DNA of 64,000 nucleotides from Streptomyces smyrnaeus (GCF_017676345.1 NZ_JAFFZM010000007.1:248001-312000), one strand, 5' to 3'; positions 22,320 through 31,279 are shown, counted from the first letter of the stretch. The notes: a model not told the origin generated them from the sequence alone. A program made the numbers and translations.

Positions 22320-23705
22320 TCAGTCTAGAACTGCCATGATCAGCAGGGCGATGGTGGCGCTGACCGTCGGCAGCAGCACCAGCAGCGCCGCGCAACCGCC
22401 TCCCAGGAGGCGGGGCCATGTGAGGACCTCCGTGGACAGCGGGGGCCGGGAGCCCGCCCCGTCGGAGACCGGCCCGGGAGAAGTGGCGTACACAGGCGGC
22501 ACATCGGGCCGGACGGGTATACGGGCGGAGAGGACGAAGCCGCCCTCCGGGCGCGGTCCGGCGTGGAGAGCGCCCCCGAGCAGGTTGATCCTTTCCTGGA
22601 GGCCGACGAGTCCGCTGCGGTTCCCGTCCCCGGGCGGACGCGGGACCGGCGGCGCCTCGTTGACGACGGCGACCACCACCGTGTCTCCCTCGTCCTGGAA
22701 CGTCACACGGACTGGTGCGCCAGGCGCGTGCTTCAGCGCGTTGGTGAGTCCTTCGCGGGTGACACGGTGGACGGCCTGCCGGGTGCGGGCGTCCGCATCC
22801 GTCGCCCCGGTCGCGTTCCAGTGCAGTTCTGCGTCGGCCCCCGCGTTCCGGGAATCCGCGACCAGGGCCGAGAGGGACTCGCGTGTCCCCCGCTCGCCGA
22901 TGTCCTCGCCGGACTGGTGCCGGAGGACGCCGAGAATGCCGCGCAGCTCGTCCATGGCCGTTCCGGCGGTGGTGCGCAGAAGTTCGGCCTGGGGGGCCAG
23001 CGGGGGCGCCTGTCGTTCGGCGGCGAGCTGGAGGGCTCCGGCGTGCACCGAGATGAGGCCGATGCGGTGGCCGAGCAGATCGTGCATCTCGGCGGCGATG
23101 CGCGCCCGTTCCTCCATGCGGGCCGCCTCGTCGGTGAGCAAGCGGGTCTGTTCGAGGTAGGCATTGCGCTCCCGCAGCAGCCCCTTCAGCGGGCGGCGAT
23201 GCCCCAGCACCATGCCGGACAGCGCGGGCAGCAGGATGAACAGCGCAGCCACGCCGGCACCGGCGAGCAGGTACGGCAACGTCGGGAGCCCGCTGAGGGA
23301 TTGGACGGCTATCGACAGGAGCACGGCGCCGACAGCGCTCGCCCCGACCACTGCCCAAGCACGCCGTGCGGGAGTGATGCGGCGTACGGCGGACCACACG
23401 ACGCACGGCACCACCACCGTCGACCACACGTTCTCCCCCGCGATCACCGGCATGCAGCCCAACACCGTGAGGGCTGGGTACCTTCGCCGCGCGGGCACGA
23501 GCAGCGCCGTCCACACGCCCATGACGGCAACCCCCACCGGGTGGGCCGACGGTATCAGCGGAAGCGGCACCAGCGAACACAGCAGGACCAGGCCGGCGAG
23601 TACGGACTCGATGACGACCGTCCGCCGGGGCGCGGTGCGCATCGCGTTCCGGACCGCGGTGGTCTCGCGGCGCATCCGCTTCCACAGTCGCGCTGCCGGG
23701 CTCAA
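22320..23705 (-). CDS. Sensor histidine kinase (HisKA_3 type)
   Basis: A 461-residue membrane kinase. Residues 25-185 carry about five or six hydrophobic helices (VVIESVLAGLVLLCSLVPLP, YLLAGAGVAALFILLPALSG). The dimerisation helix EERARIAAEMHDLLGHRIGL holds the phosphorylated His (about 213). The ATPase part has a weakened N box, EGLTNALKHAPGAPV (about 320-334), and SGLVGLQERINLLGG as G box. An unusual C-terminal helix (LLGGGCAALLVLLPTVSATI) suggests an extra membrane anchor after the catalytic domain. The start is TTG 23705, with GGAGGAG five bases upstream. It is paired with the NarL regulator. Confidence 0.9.
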   Translation of the reverse strand: MSPAARLWKRMRRETTAVRNAMRTAPRRTVVIESVLAGLVLLCSLVPLPLIPSAHPVGVAVMGVWTALLVPARRRYPALTVLGCMPVIAGENVWSTVVVPCVVWSAVRRITPARRAWAVVGASAVGAVLLSIAVQSLSGLPTLPYLLAGAGVAALFILLPALSGMVLGHRRPLKGLLRERNAYLEQTRLLTDEAARMEERARIAAEMHDLLGHRIGLISVHAGALQLAAERQAPPLAPQAELLRTTAGTAMDELRGILGVLRHQSGEDIGERGTRESLSALVADSRNAGADAELHWNATGATDADARTRQAVHRVTREGLTNALKHAPGAPVRVTFQDEGDTVVVAVVNEAPPVPRPPGDGNRSGLVGLQERINLLGGALHAGPRPEGGFVLSARIPVRPDVPPVYATSPGPVSDGAGSRPPLSTEVLTWPRLLGGGCAALLVLLPTVSATIALLIMAVLD

Positions 23706-23774
23706 GGTCTCCTCCGTGCGGGTTCCGCTCTCAACGGCTGCTCCGGTCGTACGTGTCGGCGAACCACTGCGGAC

Positions 23775-25004
23775 TCAGGCAGCACGTGCCGCTCCCGCCG
23801 GGAGCCGGAGCTCCGGCTCCGCCCGCAGTCCGGCGATGTCCGCACCGCTCTCGGTCAGCACACGCTCGATCTCCGCCGCGGTCTCCGCGTTCGTCCCGGC
23901 CTTGTCCAGCAGCGCGGCCAGCAGGTGGGTGGTGCCGACCGTGGGCGAGTTACGAGCGGCGGCAGTGAACTCTGTGACATGCAGGAGGCGTCGTTCGAAG
24001 TCGGCGGAGCCGCGGATCTCCGGGGGCTCTTCCTCCGCGTCCCCGGTGGTGGGAAGCAGCACTCGGGCGAGAGCATCCTGCCGTACGCCGTGTCGGTGCA
24101 GGAGCGCCGCCCCCTGGTTCGCTCCCGTCAGCTCTTCGGGCAGCTCACGTTCCGCGACGGTCAACGACCGGTCCAGCGCCAGGATTCCCAGCAGCACATC
24201 GACGGCTTCCATCTCCGACGCCCCGCGCCGCACCGCCACTCGTGGTGCCTCCGCGCGCACCGCGCTCACGAGAGCGGAGCCGAACCCGGCGCCGCCCCCG
24301 AAGATCCAGGCGGTGAACTTCCGGGTCAGCGGATTACCGCTCCTACCGAACGTCCCCGCCTTGCGCAGCATCAACACCGAGCCGGGTTCCGGCGCCTCGT
24401 CGCTCCCCCGCAACGCGTCGAGCGCAGTCGAGGCAGCCGCAACATCCAGCTTCTGCAGCACCATGGCCTCGCGGGCACGTGTGTCGGGCAGTTCGACCAG
24501 TGCGCGTGCCACATGGCGGACGCGCACGGAGACGGTTCCCTCCTCCCGTGCGATCTCCAGCGCCTTGCGCAGGCAGGTCCGCAACGCGCCGGTGAGCGGC
24601 GGGAGTTCGACGCCTCCCTGCTGCTTCTCCTCCTCCTTCTTCTTCCGGTTCTTCCAGCGCAGTCTCTTGGCCTCCTCGTGCCGGACCTCCCGCCAGAAGG
24701 CGTCGATCTCCCGCTCGTCGTCCGGGCTTCCCGCTGCGCCGTCGCCCGCGTCGTCACTGACCCACACGGACGTCCCCCGGCATCCGATCGAGCCGCCGAG
24801 CGAACCAGAGGCCTTCATACCGGGGGCGATCGCGGAACCCGCGGCCGAGTCGCCCGAGACGAGCGCGTAGAGCACGCTTTCCGTACCGACGTCCTCGCGT
24901 TCCTGCTTGGCCACCGCGCGCATCGCCTCCAGCAACAGCTTGACGACGTCCCTTTCGAACTCGGTGGTCACGCCGGCGTTGCTGTCGGACGTTCGCTGAT
25001 CCAT
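23775..25004 (-). CDS. Clp N-terminal-domain protein without ATPase
   Basis: A 409-residue protein containing Clp_N-like repeats and no AAA+ domain. The N-terminus FERDVVKLLLEAMRAVAKQE with VGTESVLYALVSGDSAAGSA resembles one repeat unit. The middle, LTGALRTCLRKALEIAREEG with VSVRVRHVARALVELPDTRA, is a second. The end, FERRLLHVTEFTAAARNSPT with VGTTHLLAALLDKAGTNAET, is a clear third. A Lys/Glu-rich coiled segment (about 110-125) joins the first two. Such proteins may act as adaptors or decoys for ClpC, but no role is known. It lies 69 bases upstream of the sensor kinase on the same strand and may be co-transcribed. Confidence 0.75.
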   Translation of the reverse strand: MDQRTSDSNAGVTTEFERDVVKLLLEAMRAVAKQEREDVGTESVLYALVSGDSAAGSAIAPGMKASGSLGGSIGCRGTSVWVSDDAGDGAAGSPDDEREIDAFWREVRHEEAKRLRWKNRKKKEEEKQQGGVELPPLTGALRTCLRKALEIAREEGTVSVRVRHVARALVELPDTRAREAMVLQKLDVAAASTALDALRGSDEAPEPGSVLMLRKAGTFGRSGNPLTRKFTAWIFGGGAGFGSALVSAVRAEAPRVAVRRGASEMEAVDVLLGILALDRSLTVAERELPEELTGANQGAALLHRHGVRQDALARVLLPTTGDAEEEPPEIRGSADFERRLLHVTEFTAAARNSPTVGTTHLLAALLDKAGTNAETAAEIERVLTESGADIAGLRAEPELRLPAGAARAA

Positions 25005-25281
25005 CGGGCGCCTTCCCCTCCGTGGTGCTACCTGTTGAGAAGGACGCTAGCCCGCACTCTCCGGCTCGGCCTCGGCTGACCGGCCATGCTTTCTGGCCGA
25101 TCGGCCAGGTTCTTCCGTCCGACAGGGCGCAACGCATCCGCCTTCAGGCAACGCACCCGCCTTCGAGGCGCTGGCCTGCGCCGACGCGGTCTTCGGGCGG
25201 TGACCCCATCCCCGTAGGGCCGATGCGGCCGCCGCCGAGCGGTGCATCGCCCGCCTCCGGACAGTGAGGAGGCCGCCTGGC
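25005..25281. other. Intergenic gap; possible weak terminator of the malonate operon
   Basis: The arms gcctcc (25253-25258) and ggaggc (25268-25273) form a six-pair stem 9-29 bases after the madM stop on the leftward strand, without a T-run. Apart from this, only repeated cgccttcaggcaacgcacccg-like words are seen near 25140-25165. Confidence 0.35.
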
Positions 25282-26046
25282 TCATCCACCGACGAGCGCC
25301 CGCAGCGTCACATACAGCAGTGACGGGCCGAGCAGGCAGCCGACGCCCGTGTAGAAGGTCGCCGTCATCGCTCCATAGGGCACAAGGCGCTTGTCGGTGG
25401 CCGCCAGCCCGCCGGCCACGCCGGAGGTCGTACCCATCAGCCCGCCGAACGCCATGGCGGCCTTCGGGTTGTTCAGACCGATCAGCGGGGCGATCAGTGG
25501 TGTTCCCACCATCACCACGACCGACTTGACCAGACCGGCCGCCACGGACAACGCGATGACCTCCGAACTCGCGCCCACCGCGGTGCCGGTCACCGGCCCG
25601 ACGATGTAGGTGGCCGCACCGGCGCCGATCGTCGCCATCGAGGCGGCGTCCGTGTAGCCGAAGGCCGCGGCGATGACCGACCCGGCCGCGAACGAGACCA
25701 GTACCCCCAGGAGGATGGAGAGCGCGCCGGCCGGCCCGGCCCGCTTGATCTCCCGCAGGTCCACGCCGTACGCGGTGGAGACGATCGCGAAGTCCCGTAG
25801 CATCGCACCGCCCATCAGGCTCAGGCCGGAGAGGGCGGCGAAGTCGGCCAGTCCGTCTTCGCCACCGGTCACCGCACCGCCCCAGTAGGCCAGGATCAGG
25901 CCGAGCAGAATGGCGATGGCGGAGCCCTGCAGCCGGCCGCGGGTCAGCGTCTTGGACAGCCACCCGGAGAACAGCATCAGTGCACCGATCAGCGCGAACG
26001 CCACCAGCAGGCCGTTGTCCTCGAAGACGGAGGCGAACACGTCCAT
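25282..26046 (-). CDS. madM: Malonate transporter subunit MadM
   Basis: A 254-residue integral membrane protein with about eight or nine hydrophobic helices, for example LLVAFALIGALMLFSGWLSK and AIAILLGLILAYWGGAVTGG. MadL and MadM together import malonate, with sodium in Malonomonas. The segment GATYIVGPVTGTAVGASSEV and the Gly-rich GGLMGTTSGVAGGLAATDKR near the end are the usual MadM marks. It starts one base after the madL stop. Downstream of matAB in the same operon, it supplies malonate for activation to malonyl-CoA. Family identity is strong from co-location and sequence style. Confidence 0.88.
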   Translation of the reverse strand: MDVFASVFEDNGLLVAFALIGALMLFSGWLSKTLTRGRLQGSAIAILLGLILAYWGGAVTGGEDGLADFAALSGLSLMGGAMLRDFAIVSTAYGVDLREIKRAGPAGALSILLGVLVSFAAGSVIAAAFGYTDAASMATIGAGAATYIVGPVTGTAVGASSEVIALSVAAGLVKSVVVMVGTPLIAPLIGLNNPKAAMAFGGLMGTTSGVAGGLAATDKRLVPYGAMTATFYTGVGCLLGPSLLYVTLRALVGG

Positions 26047-26047
26047 C

Positions 26048-26449
26048 TCAGGCCTCCTGCTTCTCTTCGGCGGTCAGCGGCGCCAGCGGCTGCGCCGGTT
26101 TCCCGATCCGCGTGAGCACGGGGACCAGGGCGCCTCCCGCGACGAGCGCGGCGAGGCCGGCCAAGATGGCCATCGGTCCTCCGGTGACCGCCTTGACCAC
26201 GTTCTGGGTGGAGGCCATGGCGATGACGATCGGTATGTACATCGCGCTCCAGAAGAGCACGCCCTGCTCGCTGGCTGCCGGGAACTTGCCTTTGCTGCGG
26301 AGCCAGCTGGTGACCAGCACCAGCATGATCATGGCGAATCCGACTCCGCCGACATTGGCGTCGACACCGACGGCGACGCCGAGCAGTTCACCGACGAGCG
26401 TGCCCACGAGCATGCACAGCGCCAGTGCTGCCACTCCATAGATGACCAT
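26048..26449 (-). CDS. madL: Malonate transporter subunit MadL
   Basis: A 133-residue membrane protein with four hydrophobic helices: VIYGVAALALCMLVGTLVGE, VGGVGFAMIMLVLVTSWLRS, GVLFWSAMYIPIVIAMASTQ and AILAGLAALVAGGALVPVLT. Together with MadM it forms the two-subunit malonate carrier. Start 26449 is preferred to the GTG at 26461 because GGAG lies six bases before the ATG. The gene is separated from matAB by 156 bases containing a G-rich array that could affect how much madLM message is made. Confidence 0.88.
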   Translation of the reverse strand: MVIYGVAALALCMLVGTLVGELLGVAVGVDANVGGVGFAMIMLVLVTSWLRSKGKFPAASEQGVLFWSAMYIPIVIAMASTQNVVKAVTGGPMAILAGLAALVAGGALVPVLTRIGKPAQPLAPLTAEEKQEA

Positions 26450-26480
26450 CGTCTTCTCCACACTGAGAGACTCAAAAAAC

Positions 26481-26513
26481 GGGGGACGGGGGACGGGGGA
26501 AGCGGGGACGGGG
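26481..26513 (+). repeat. G-tract array with G-quadruplex potential
   Basis: The tracts GGGGG-AC-GGGGG-AC-GGGGG-AAGC-GGGG-AC-GGGG follow each other here, and more G-runs continue to about 26557. Five tracts of four or five G with loops of two to four bases meet the usual G-quadruplex rule. The G strand is the template of the leftward operon, between matAB and madL. Confidence 0.75.
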
Positions 26514-26605
26514 AAGGAAGTGGGGCCGGGAAATGGGGGGGGACTGAAGGGGTGGGCCGGCCGGCCCGTACGTCAGTGCCGTGGCCCGGCCCGTGGAGGG
26601 CCGGG

Positions 26606-29590
26606 TCAGGTGTGCGCGCCCACGAACAGGTCGCTGTAGCGCTTGCGCAGTTCGGCTTTCTGCACCTTGCCCATGACGTTGCGCGGCAGCGCTTCGACGG
26701 TGCGCACGGCGCGGGGGTGCTTGAAACGGGCGAGATCTCCGGCGATGAAGTCGAGCAGTTCCTCGGCCCGGGGCTGCTTGCCGGGTGCCGGGACGACGAC
26801 GGCCACCACCGTCTCCCCGAAGTCCGGGTGGGGGACGCCGATCACGGCGGACTCCAGCACCTCGGGGTGGGCGTCGAGCAGTTCCTCGATCTCCTTGGGG
26901 TAGATGTTGTACCCCCCGGAGATCACGAGGTCCTTGTCCCGGCCGACGATGCACAAGTAGCCGTCCTCGTCGACGCGGCCCAGGTCGCCGGTGATGAAGA
27001 AGCCGTCCGCACGGAACTCGGCAGCGGTCTTCTCGGGCAGCTGCCAGTAGCCGGTGAAGACGTTGGGGCCGCGGACCTCGATGCTTCCGATCTCGCCGTC
27101 GGGCAGTTCCCGGCCGGTCTCGCCGTCCACCACACGGATCTCGGTGCCGGGGAGCGGTTTGCCGACGGTTCCGGGCTTGCGCGGTCCGCCGTCGTAGGGG
27201 TTGGTGGTGTTCATACCGGTCTCCGTCATCCCGTAGCGCTCCAGGATGGCGTGGCCGGTACGGGCCTCGAAGGCCTCATGGTCGCTTGCGAGCAGTGGGG
27301 CCGAGCCGGAGACGAACAGCCTCATCGAGGCGCAGGCCTCCCGGGTGAACCGCTCGTTCCGCAGCAGTCGGGTGTAGAACGTGGGCACCCCCATGAGCAC
27401 CGTGGCCCTCGGCAGCAGATCGATGATCGCCCCGGCGTCGAACTTGGGCAGATAGTGCATGGAAGCACCTGCCGCAAGGGTCATGTTCGCCGCGACGAAG
27501 AGCCCGTGGATGTGGAAGATCGGCAGCGCATGGATCAGCCGGTCCTCGGCGGTGAACTCCCAGGCTTCCAACAGTGCCCGGCAGTTGGAGGCGAGGTTGC
27601 CGTGGGAGAGCACCGCGCCCTTGGAGCGCCCGGTGGTGCCTGAGGTGTAGAGGATCGCCGCCGGGTCGTCGGCCGAGACGTCGTGGACCTGTTCGAGGCG
27701 GCCGTCGCCTTCGAGGAGGGTGCCGTCGCCGGCTGTGCCGAGGGTTTCGACGACGAGTTCGGTTCCTGCCCGGTGGGCGTGGTCGGCCAGGCGCTCCGGG
27801 GAGCAGACGAGTACGCGAGGCCGGGCATCCCGGAGGAAGTAATCCATCTCCGCGCCGGTGTAGGCGGTGTTGAGCGGCAGAAAGACACCGCCGATCTGCA
27901 GGGTGGCCAGGTACAGCGCGATGGCCTCCGGGGACTTCTCCACCTGCATGGCGACCCTGTCACCTGGGGTGACGCCGTCGGCGGTGAGGCGGGCGGCGAT
28001 CCGTTGCACGGTCCGTACGGTCTCGCGGTAGGTGATACCCCGCCCGTCGGGCAGCTCGAAGAGCGCCTTGTCCGGCTGCCGCTCCGCCTGCTCCGCGAAA
28101 GAGTGGTAGATGGTCGGGAAGGGCGTCGTGCGGGGTCCCATCGGGGGTGTTCCTTTCGTTCCCGGAGAGGTCTGGTGGTTCGAGGCCGTGGACGTGCCTC
28201 GGGCGCGGGGCGGCGCGACCGCAGCCTCCGGAAAGGCGTCGCGCAGCGGCCCGCCGAGCACCACGGTGCGGCGGCGGACGAAGTCCTCGTGCCGGCGCTC
28301 CAACTGTGCTGGCTCGTAGCGGTAGTTGATCATCGCGCCGTAGGACTGCCGCCAGGCCTCGGCGGAGTTGTTCGCCGGCCAGTTCAGCTGCCAGGCGGCG
28401 GCTCCGTTGCCCAGGTGGAAGCGGGCGACCGGGTCGAGCGGGCGACCGTCGTCGTTCCGCTCGACGGCGATGTACCGGGCGAGGGCGGGGAAGAGCCGGG
28501 CACGTATCCGCTCGGCGTCGGCCGCCGCGAGGTCCGCGGGGTTCGCGGGGTTCGCGGGATTCGTGGGGGCGGATTTCGCCACGGCGGCCAGTTCTTCGAC
28601 GAGGATCCGCAGCTCGGCCTCCTGCCCGGCCTGCTGCTCGAGCCAGCGCCGGAACCCGGGGATGGGTGAGAGCGTGGCGAACTGCGTCAGGTGCGGCAGC
28701 TGCTCCCCCACGTGCTCGATGACCTGCTTGATGAGGAAGCTGCCGAACGAGACGCCGGCCAGCCCGTCCAGGGCGTTGTTGATCGAGTACAGCGCGGCGG
28801 TGTCCGCCTGGGCGGGGCTGAGCACCGGGCCCGGTTCCAGCAGCGGGGCGATGCTGTCCGGCAGACCGCGCACCAGGGCGACCTCCACGAAGATCAGCGG
28901 GACGTCCCCGGTTGCCGGGTGGAAGAAGGCGTACACACGGCGGTCCTCCGGCTCCAGACGGCGGCGTAGCTCGCCGCTGTCCGCCATCGGGTGGACCTTC
29001 TCGCCCCGCAGCAGCTGCCGGCGCAGTTCCTCCGGTGCGTCCCAGGTGACCTCCGTCATGCGGAGAAACCCGCGGTTGAACCAGGAGGTGAGCAGATGGT
29101 GGAAGTCGTGGTCGAGGGGGCGCAGCCGCGGGTCACGGCGCATCAGCCGCCGCAGGTCGGCGCGCATGCCGACCAGGGAGAGTGTGGCGTCCGGCGCGTG
29201 ATTCATCCGGCGGAGCAGTTGCTGACGGGCCGGTTCGACCACATCGAAGAGGCGGACCAGCTCCTCCTCGCCCTGGGACCCGCCGTCCCTGGCCGCCTCC
29301 CAGCGCCGGAAGGCCTCGCGGACCTGATCGGCGTCGACATCGTAGGTCCTGGTGATGTGGGTGAAGAAGGCCAGCTTGCCGGTGTCGCCGAGCTCGCCGT
29401 AGGCGGCGAGGGCCCGTGCGGCGACCGCTCGCATCGAGGCCTCGCCCACGTCGCTCATCAGGACCTCGCAGGCGACGAGCAGTTGCTCCAACGGAGAGTG
29501 CCGAGGCTCCCCGGCCCCGGGCTCGTCGGCCTGCTGCCGGCCGAGCGCCCTGAACAGATCGGTCAGCAGCCAGCCGTCATGGTGTTCCAT
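26606..29590 (-). CDS. matAB: Malonyl-CoA decarboxylase fused to malonyl-CoA synthetase (MatA-MatB)
   Basis: A single 994-codon frame. Residues 1-460 are malonyl-CoA decarboxylase: the helical N-domain, then the GNAT-like catalytic part with YSINNALDGLAGVSFGSFLI, the Ser/His region FATLSPIPGFRRWL and a closing RYEPAQLERRHEDF. Residues 484-994 are an ANL-family synthetase: P-loop YTSGTTGRSKGAV (about 650), ERYGMTETGMN (about 780), GFFITGDLGRVDEDGYLCIV, and the catalytic Lys in LPRNVMGKVQKAEL near the end. MatB activates malonate (and methylmalonate in known Streptomyces enzymes); MatA decarboxylates malonyl-CoA. An ATG at 28141 preceded by AAAGGA could also give free MatB. GGAGGAG supports start 29590. 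Confidence 0.92.
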   Translation of the reverse strand: MEHHDGWLLTDLFRALGRQQADEPGAGEPRHSPLEQLLVACEVLMSDVGEASMRAVAARALAAYGELGDTGKLAFFTHITRTYDVDADQVREAFRRWEAARDGGSQGEEELVRLFDVVEPARQQLLRRMNHAPDATLSLVGMRADLRRLMRRDPRLRPLDHDFHHLLTSWFNRGFLRMTEVTWDAPEELRRQLLRGEKVHPMADSGELRRRLEPEDRRVYAFFHPATGDVPLIFVEVALVRGLPDSIAPLLEPGPVLSPAQADTAALYSINNALDGLAGVSFGSFLIKQVIEHVGEQLPHLTQFATLSPIPGFRRWLEQQAGQEAELRILVEELAAVAKSAPTNPANPANPADLAAADAERIRARLFPALARYIAVERNDDGRPLDPVARFHLGNGAAAWQLNWPANNSAEAWRQSYGAMINYRYEPAQLERRHEDFVRRRTVVLGGPLRDAFPEAAVAPPRARGTSTASNHQTSPGTKGTPPMGPRTTPFPTIYHSFAEQAERQPDKALFELPDGRGITYRETVRTVQRIAARLTADGVTPGDRVAMQVEKSPEAIALYLATLQIGGVFLPLNTAYTGAEMDYFLRDARPRVLVCSPERLADHAHRAGTELVVETLGTAGDGTLLEGDGRLEQVHDVSADDPAAILYTSGTTGRSKGAVLSHGNLASNCRALLEAWEFTAEDRLIHALPIFHIHGLFVAANMTLAAGASMHYLPKFDAGAIIDLLPRATVLMGVPTFYTRLLRNERFTREACASMRLFVSGSAPLLASDHEAFEARTGHAILERYGMTETGMNTTNPYDGGPRKPGTVGKPLPGTEIRVVDGETGRELPDGEIGSIEVRGPNVFTGYWQLPEKTAAEFRADGFFITGDLGRVDEDGYLCIVGRDKDLVISGGYNIYPKEIEELLDAHPEVLESAVIGVPHPDFGETVVAVVVPAPGKQPRAEELLDFIAGDLARFKHPRAVRTVEALPRNVMGKVQKAELRKRYSDLFVGAHT

Positions 29591-29621
29591 CCCCGCTCCT
29601 CCTCACGCCTCCGCCTGCCAT

Positions 29622-29644
29622 ATGCATCATGGGGCGTGATGTAT
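29622..29644. promoter_or_regulatory. GntR-type operator in the matAB/matR divergent promoter
   Basis: ATGCATCA (29622-29629) and TGATGTAT (29637-29644) are inverted with a 7-base spacer and one mismatch. They lie in the 145-bp gap between matAB (29590) and the GntR gene (29736), next to AT-rich gtatataac. Binding by the adjacent GntR protein is inferred. Confidence 0.55.
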
Positions 29645-29735
29645 ATAACAGCCGCACCGTAGGTCACAGGAGTGCGGCGGTCTACCCCCTGGAACGGAAC
29701 GAACAACCGGCTAGCCTGAGCGTTCGGAGGTGCGC

Positions 29736-30413
29736 ATGGCCCGAATCCCCGAATCCCGGCGCGTACGGGACGCGCTCGAGAACGCCGTCGTCGACGGCCG
29801 CTACCGCCCCGGCGAGCGACTGGACCCTGCCCAGCTGGAGAGGGAGTTCGGCTGCTCGCGTACACCGGTCCGCGAAGCCCTCCAGGCGCTGGAGCGCTCA
29901 GGGCTCGTGCAGATCCGCGCCAAGCAGGGCACCTACGTCACCGAGTTGAGCGTCTCCGAGCTGGCCGAGCGCTTCGAAGTCATGGCCGAGCTCGAAGGGA
30001 TGGCGGCACGGCTGTCCGCCCGCCGTATCGAGCAGGAACCGCTGGACGAGCTCCAACGCGCGCTGAAGGAGTGCGAGAAGCACGCGTTGGCCGGCGACGC
30101 CGATCGCTACTACTACGCCAACGCCTGCTTCCACGGCATCGTCTACGACTCCTGCGGCAACGAGTATCTGCGGCAGCAGGCGCATGCGCTCAAACGGGTC
30201 CTGCAGCCGTACCGGCGGCTGCAGCTGCGCGTGCCGGACCGCATGCGACGCTCACTGACCGAACACGGAGACATCGCCGCCGCCATCGCGAGAGGCGACG
30301 CCGAAACCGCGGAGAACGCCGCTCGCGAGCACGTTCTGGTGCAGGTGAAGGAGTTCAGCCAGCTGGTGCGGACCTGGAGGCACCTGACTCAGCCGGCAGG
30401 CAACGCCGGCTGA
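29736..30413 (+). CDS. matR: GntR-family (FCD domain) regulator, probable malonate regulator MatR
   Basis: A 225-residue regulator. The winged helix is VRDALENAVVDGRYRPGERL with LEREFGCSRTPVREALQALE (about residues 8-52). The FCD ligand domain follows, with the metal-binding His/Asp set in DADRYYYANACFHGIVYDSC, a helix with LRQQAHALKRVLQPYRRLQL and HGDIAAAIARGDAETAENAA with the final AREH. This is the design of MatR from rhizobial mat operons, which responds to malonate. It is divergent from matAB and probably controls the whole malonate operon. GGAGG five bases upstream fixes ATG 29736. Confidence 0.88.
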   Translation: MARIPESRRVRDALENAVVDGRYRPGERLDPAQLEREFGCSRTPVREALQALERSGLVQIRAKQGTYVTELSVSELAERFEVMAELEGMAARLSARRIEQEPLDELQRALKECEKHALAGDADRYYYANACFHGIVYDSCGNEYLRQQAHALKRVLQPYRRLQLRVPDRMRRSLTEHGDIAAAIARGDAETAENAAREHVLVQVKEFSQLVRTWRHLTQPAGNAG

Positions 30414-30550
30414 GCGCGCCCCGGCACGACCGGATGGCGCCCCCCGCCTGCCACCGGGTGACCGGCCATTCTCGGCAGCGGCGATGAGTTCGGCCCGCCT
30501 GGGTGGTCCAACCCCCAGACCACGTTTGTCGGCCAGGTATGAGGAGCCAC

Positions 30551-31195
30551 ATGAATCAGCTGCTGAGGGTCCAGAACTTCAACGTCTCCAGCGATGGATA
30601 CGGTGCCGGTGAGCACCAGAGCCTGGAGAGACCGTTCGGCCACGCCGACCCCGGTGACATGTTCGCCTGGGCCGGCGCCACGGCGAGCTGGCCCATGCGC
30701 AGCGAACCCGGTGGGAGCCGCGGTCTCGACGACTACTTCACCCGGGATTTCACCCGCAACATCGGTGCCGAGATCATGGGCCGCAACAAGTTCGGGCCCC
30801 AGCACGGGCCCTGGCAGGACCACGAGTGGCAGGGGTGGTGGGGCGAGGAGCCCCCGTTCCGCACCCCGGTGTTCGTCATGACCCACCACGAGCGCCCGTC
30901 GTTCACGCTCTCCGACACCACGTTCCACTTCGTCGACGGCGATCCGGCCTCGGTCCTGGAACAGGCGCGGGATGCCGCGCAGGGCAAGGACGTCCGACTC
31001 GGCGGCGGGGCCACCACCATCCGGCAGTTCCTGGAAGCCGACCTCGTCGACACCATGCATGTGGCGGTCTCGCAGGTGAAGCTCGGCTCCGGGGTACGGC
31101 TGTGGGAGTCCCCCGACGAGCTGCTCGACCGGTTCCACCAGGATGTCGTGCCCAGCCCGAGCGGTGTGACGCACCACCTGTTCTGGCGGCGGTGA
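30551..31195 (+). CDS. RibD C-terminal-domain/dihydrofolate-reductase-like protein
   Basis: A 214-residue soluble protein starting MNQLLRVQNFNVSSDGYGAG, the first strand of the RibD_C/DHFR-like fold. Later marks are EIMGRNKFGPQHGPW, TPVFVMTHHERPSFTLSDTT, the NADPH loop VRLGGGATTIRQFLEADLVD (about 150-169) and VAVSQVKLGSGVRLW. Such stand-alone proteins are NADPH-dependent reductases of unknown substrate. GAGGAG stands four bases before ATG 30551. It is not obviously linked to its neighbours. Confidence 0.85.
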   Translation: MNQLLRVQNFNVSSDGYGAGEHQSLERPFGHADPGDMFAWAGATASWPMRSEPGGSRGLDDYFTRDFTRNIGAEIMGRNKFGPQHGPWQDHEWQGWWGEEPPFRTPVFVMTHHERPSFTLSDTTFHFVDGDPASVLEQARDAAQGKDVRLGGGATTIRQFLEADLVDTMHVAVSQVKLGSGVRLWESPDELLDRFHQDVVPSPSGVTHHLFWRR

Positions 31196-31279
31196 GACCA
31201 CCGGGACCACCGGCCGGTGCGGCGGGTGTGCTGTAGCCCTAAGCTGCAGGCTGGAAGGTCATGAAGGGGGAAGACCTAG

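Noticed and set aside
22563..25079. A rightward 838-codon open frame opposite the kinase and Clp_N genes
   Set aside because: Antisense of two well-supported genes; no motif and biased composition.
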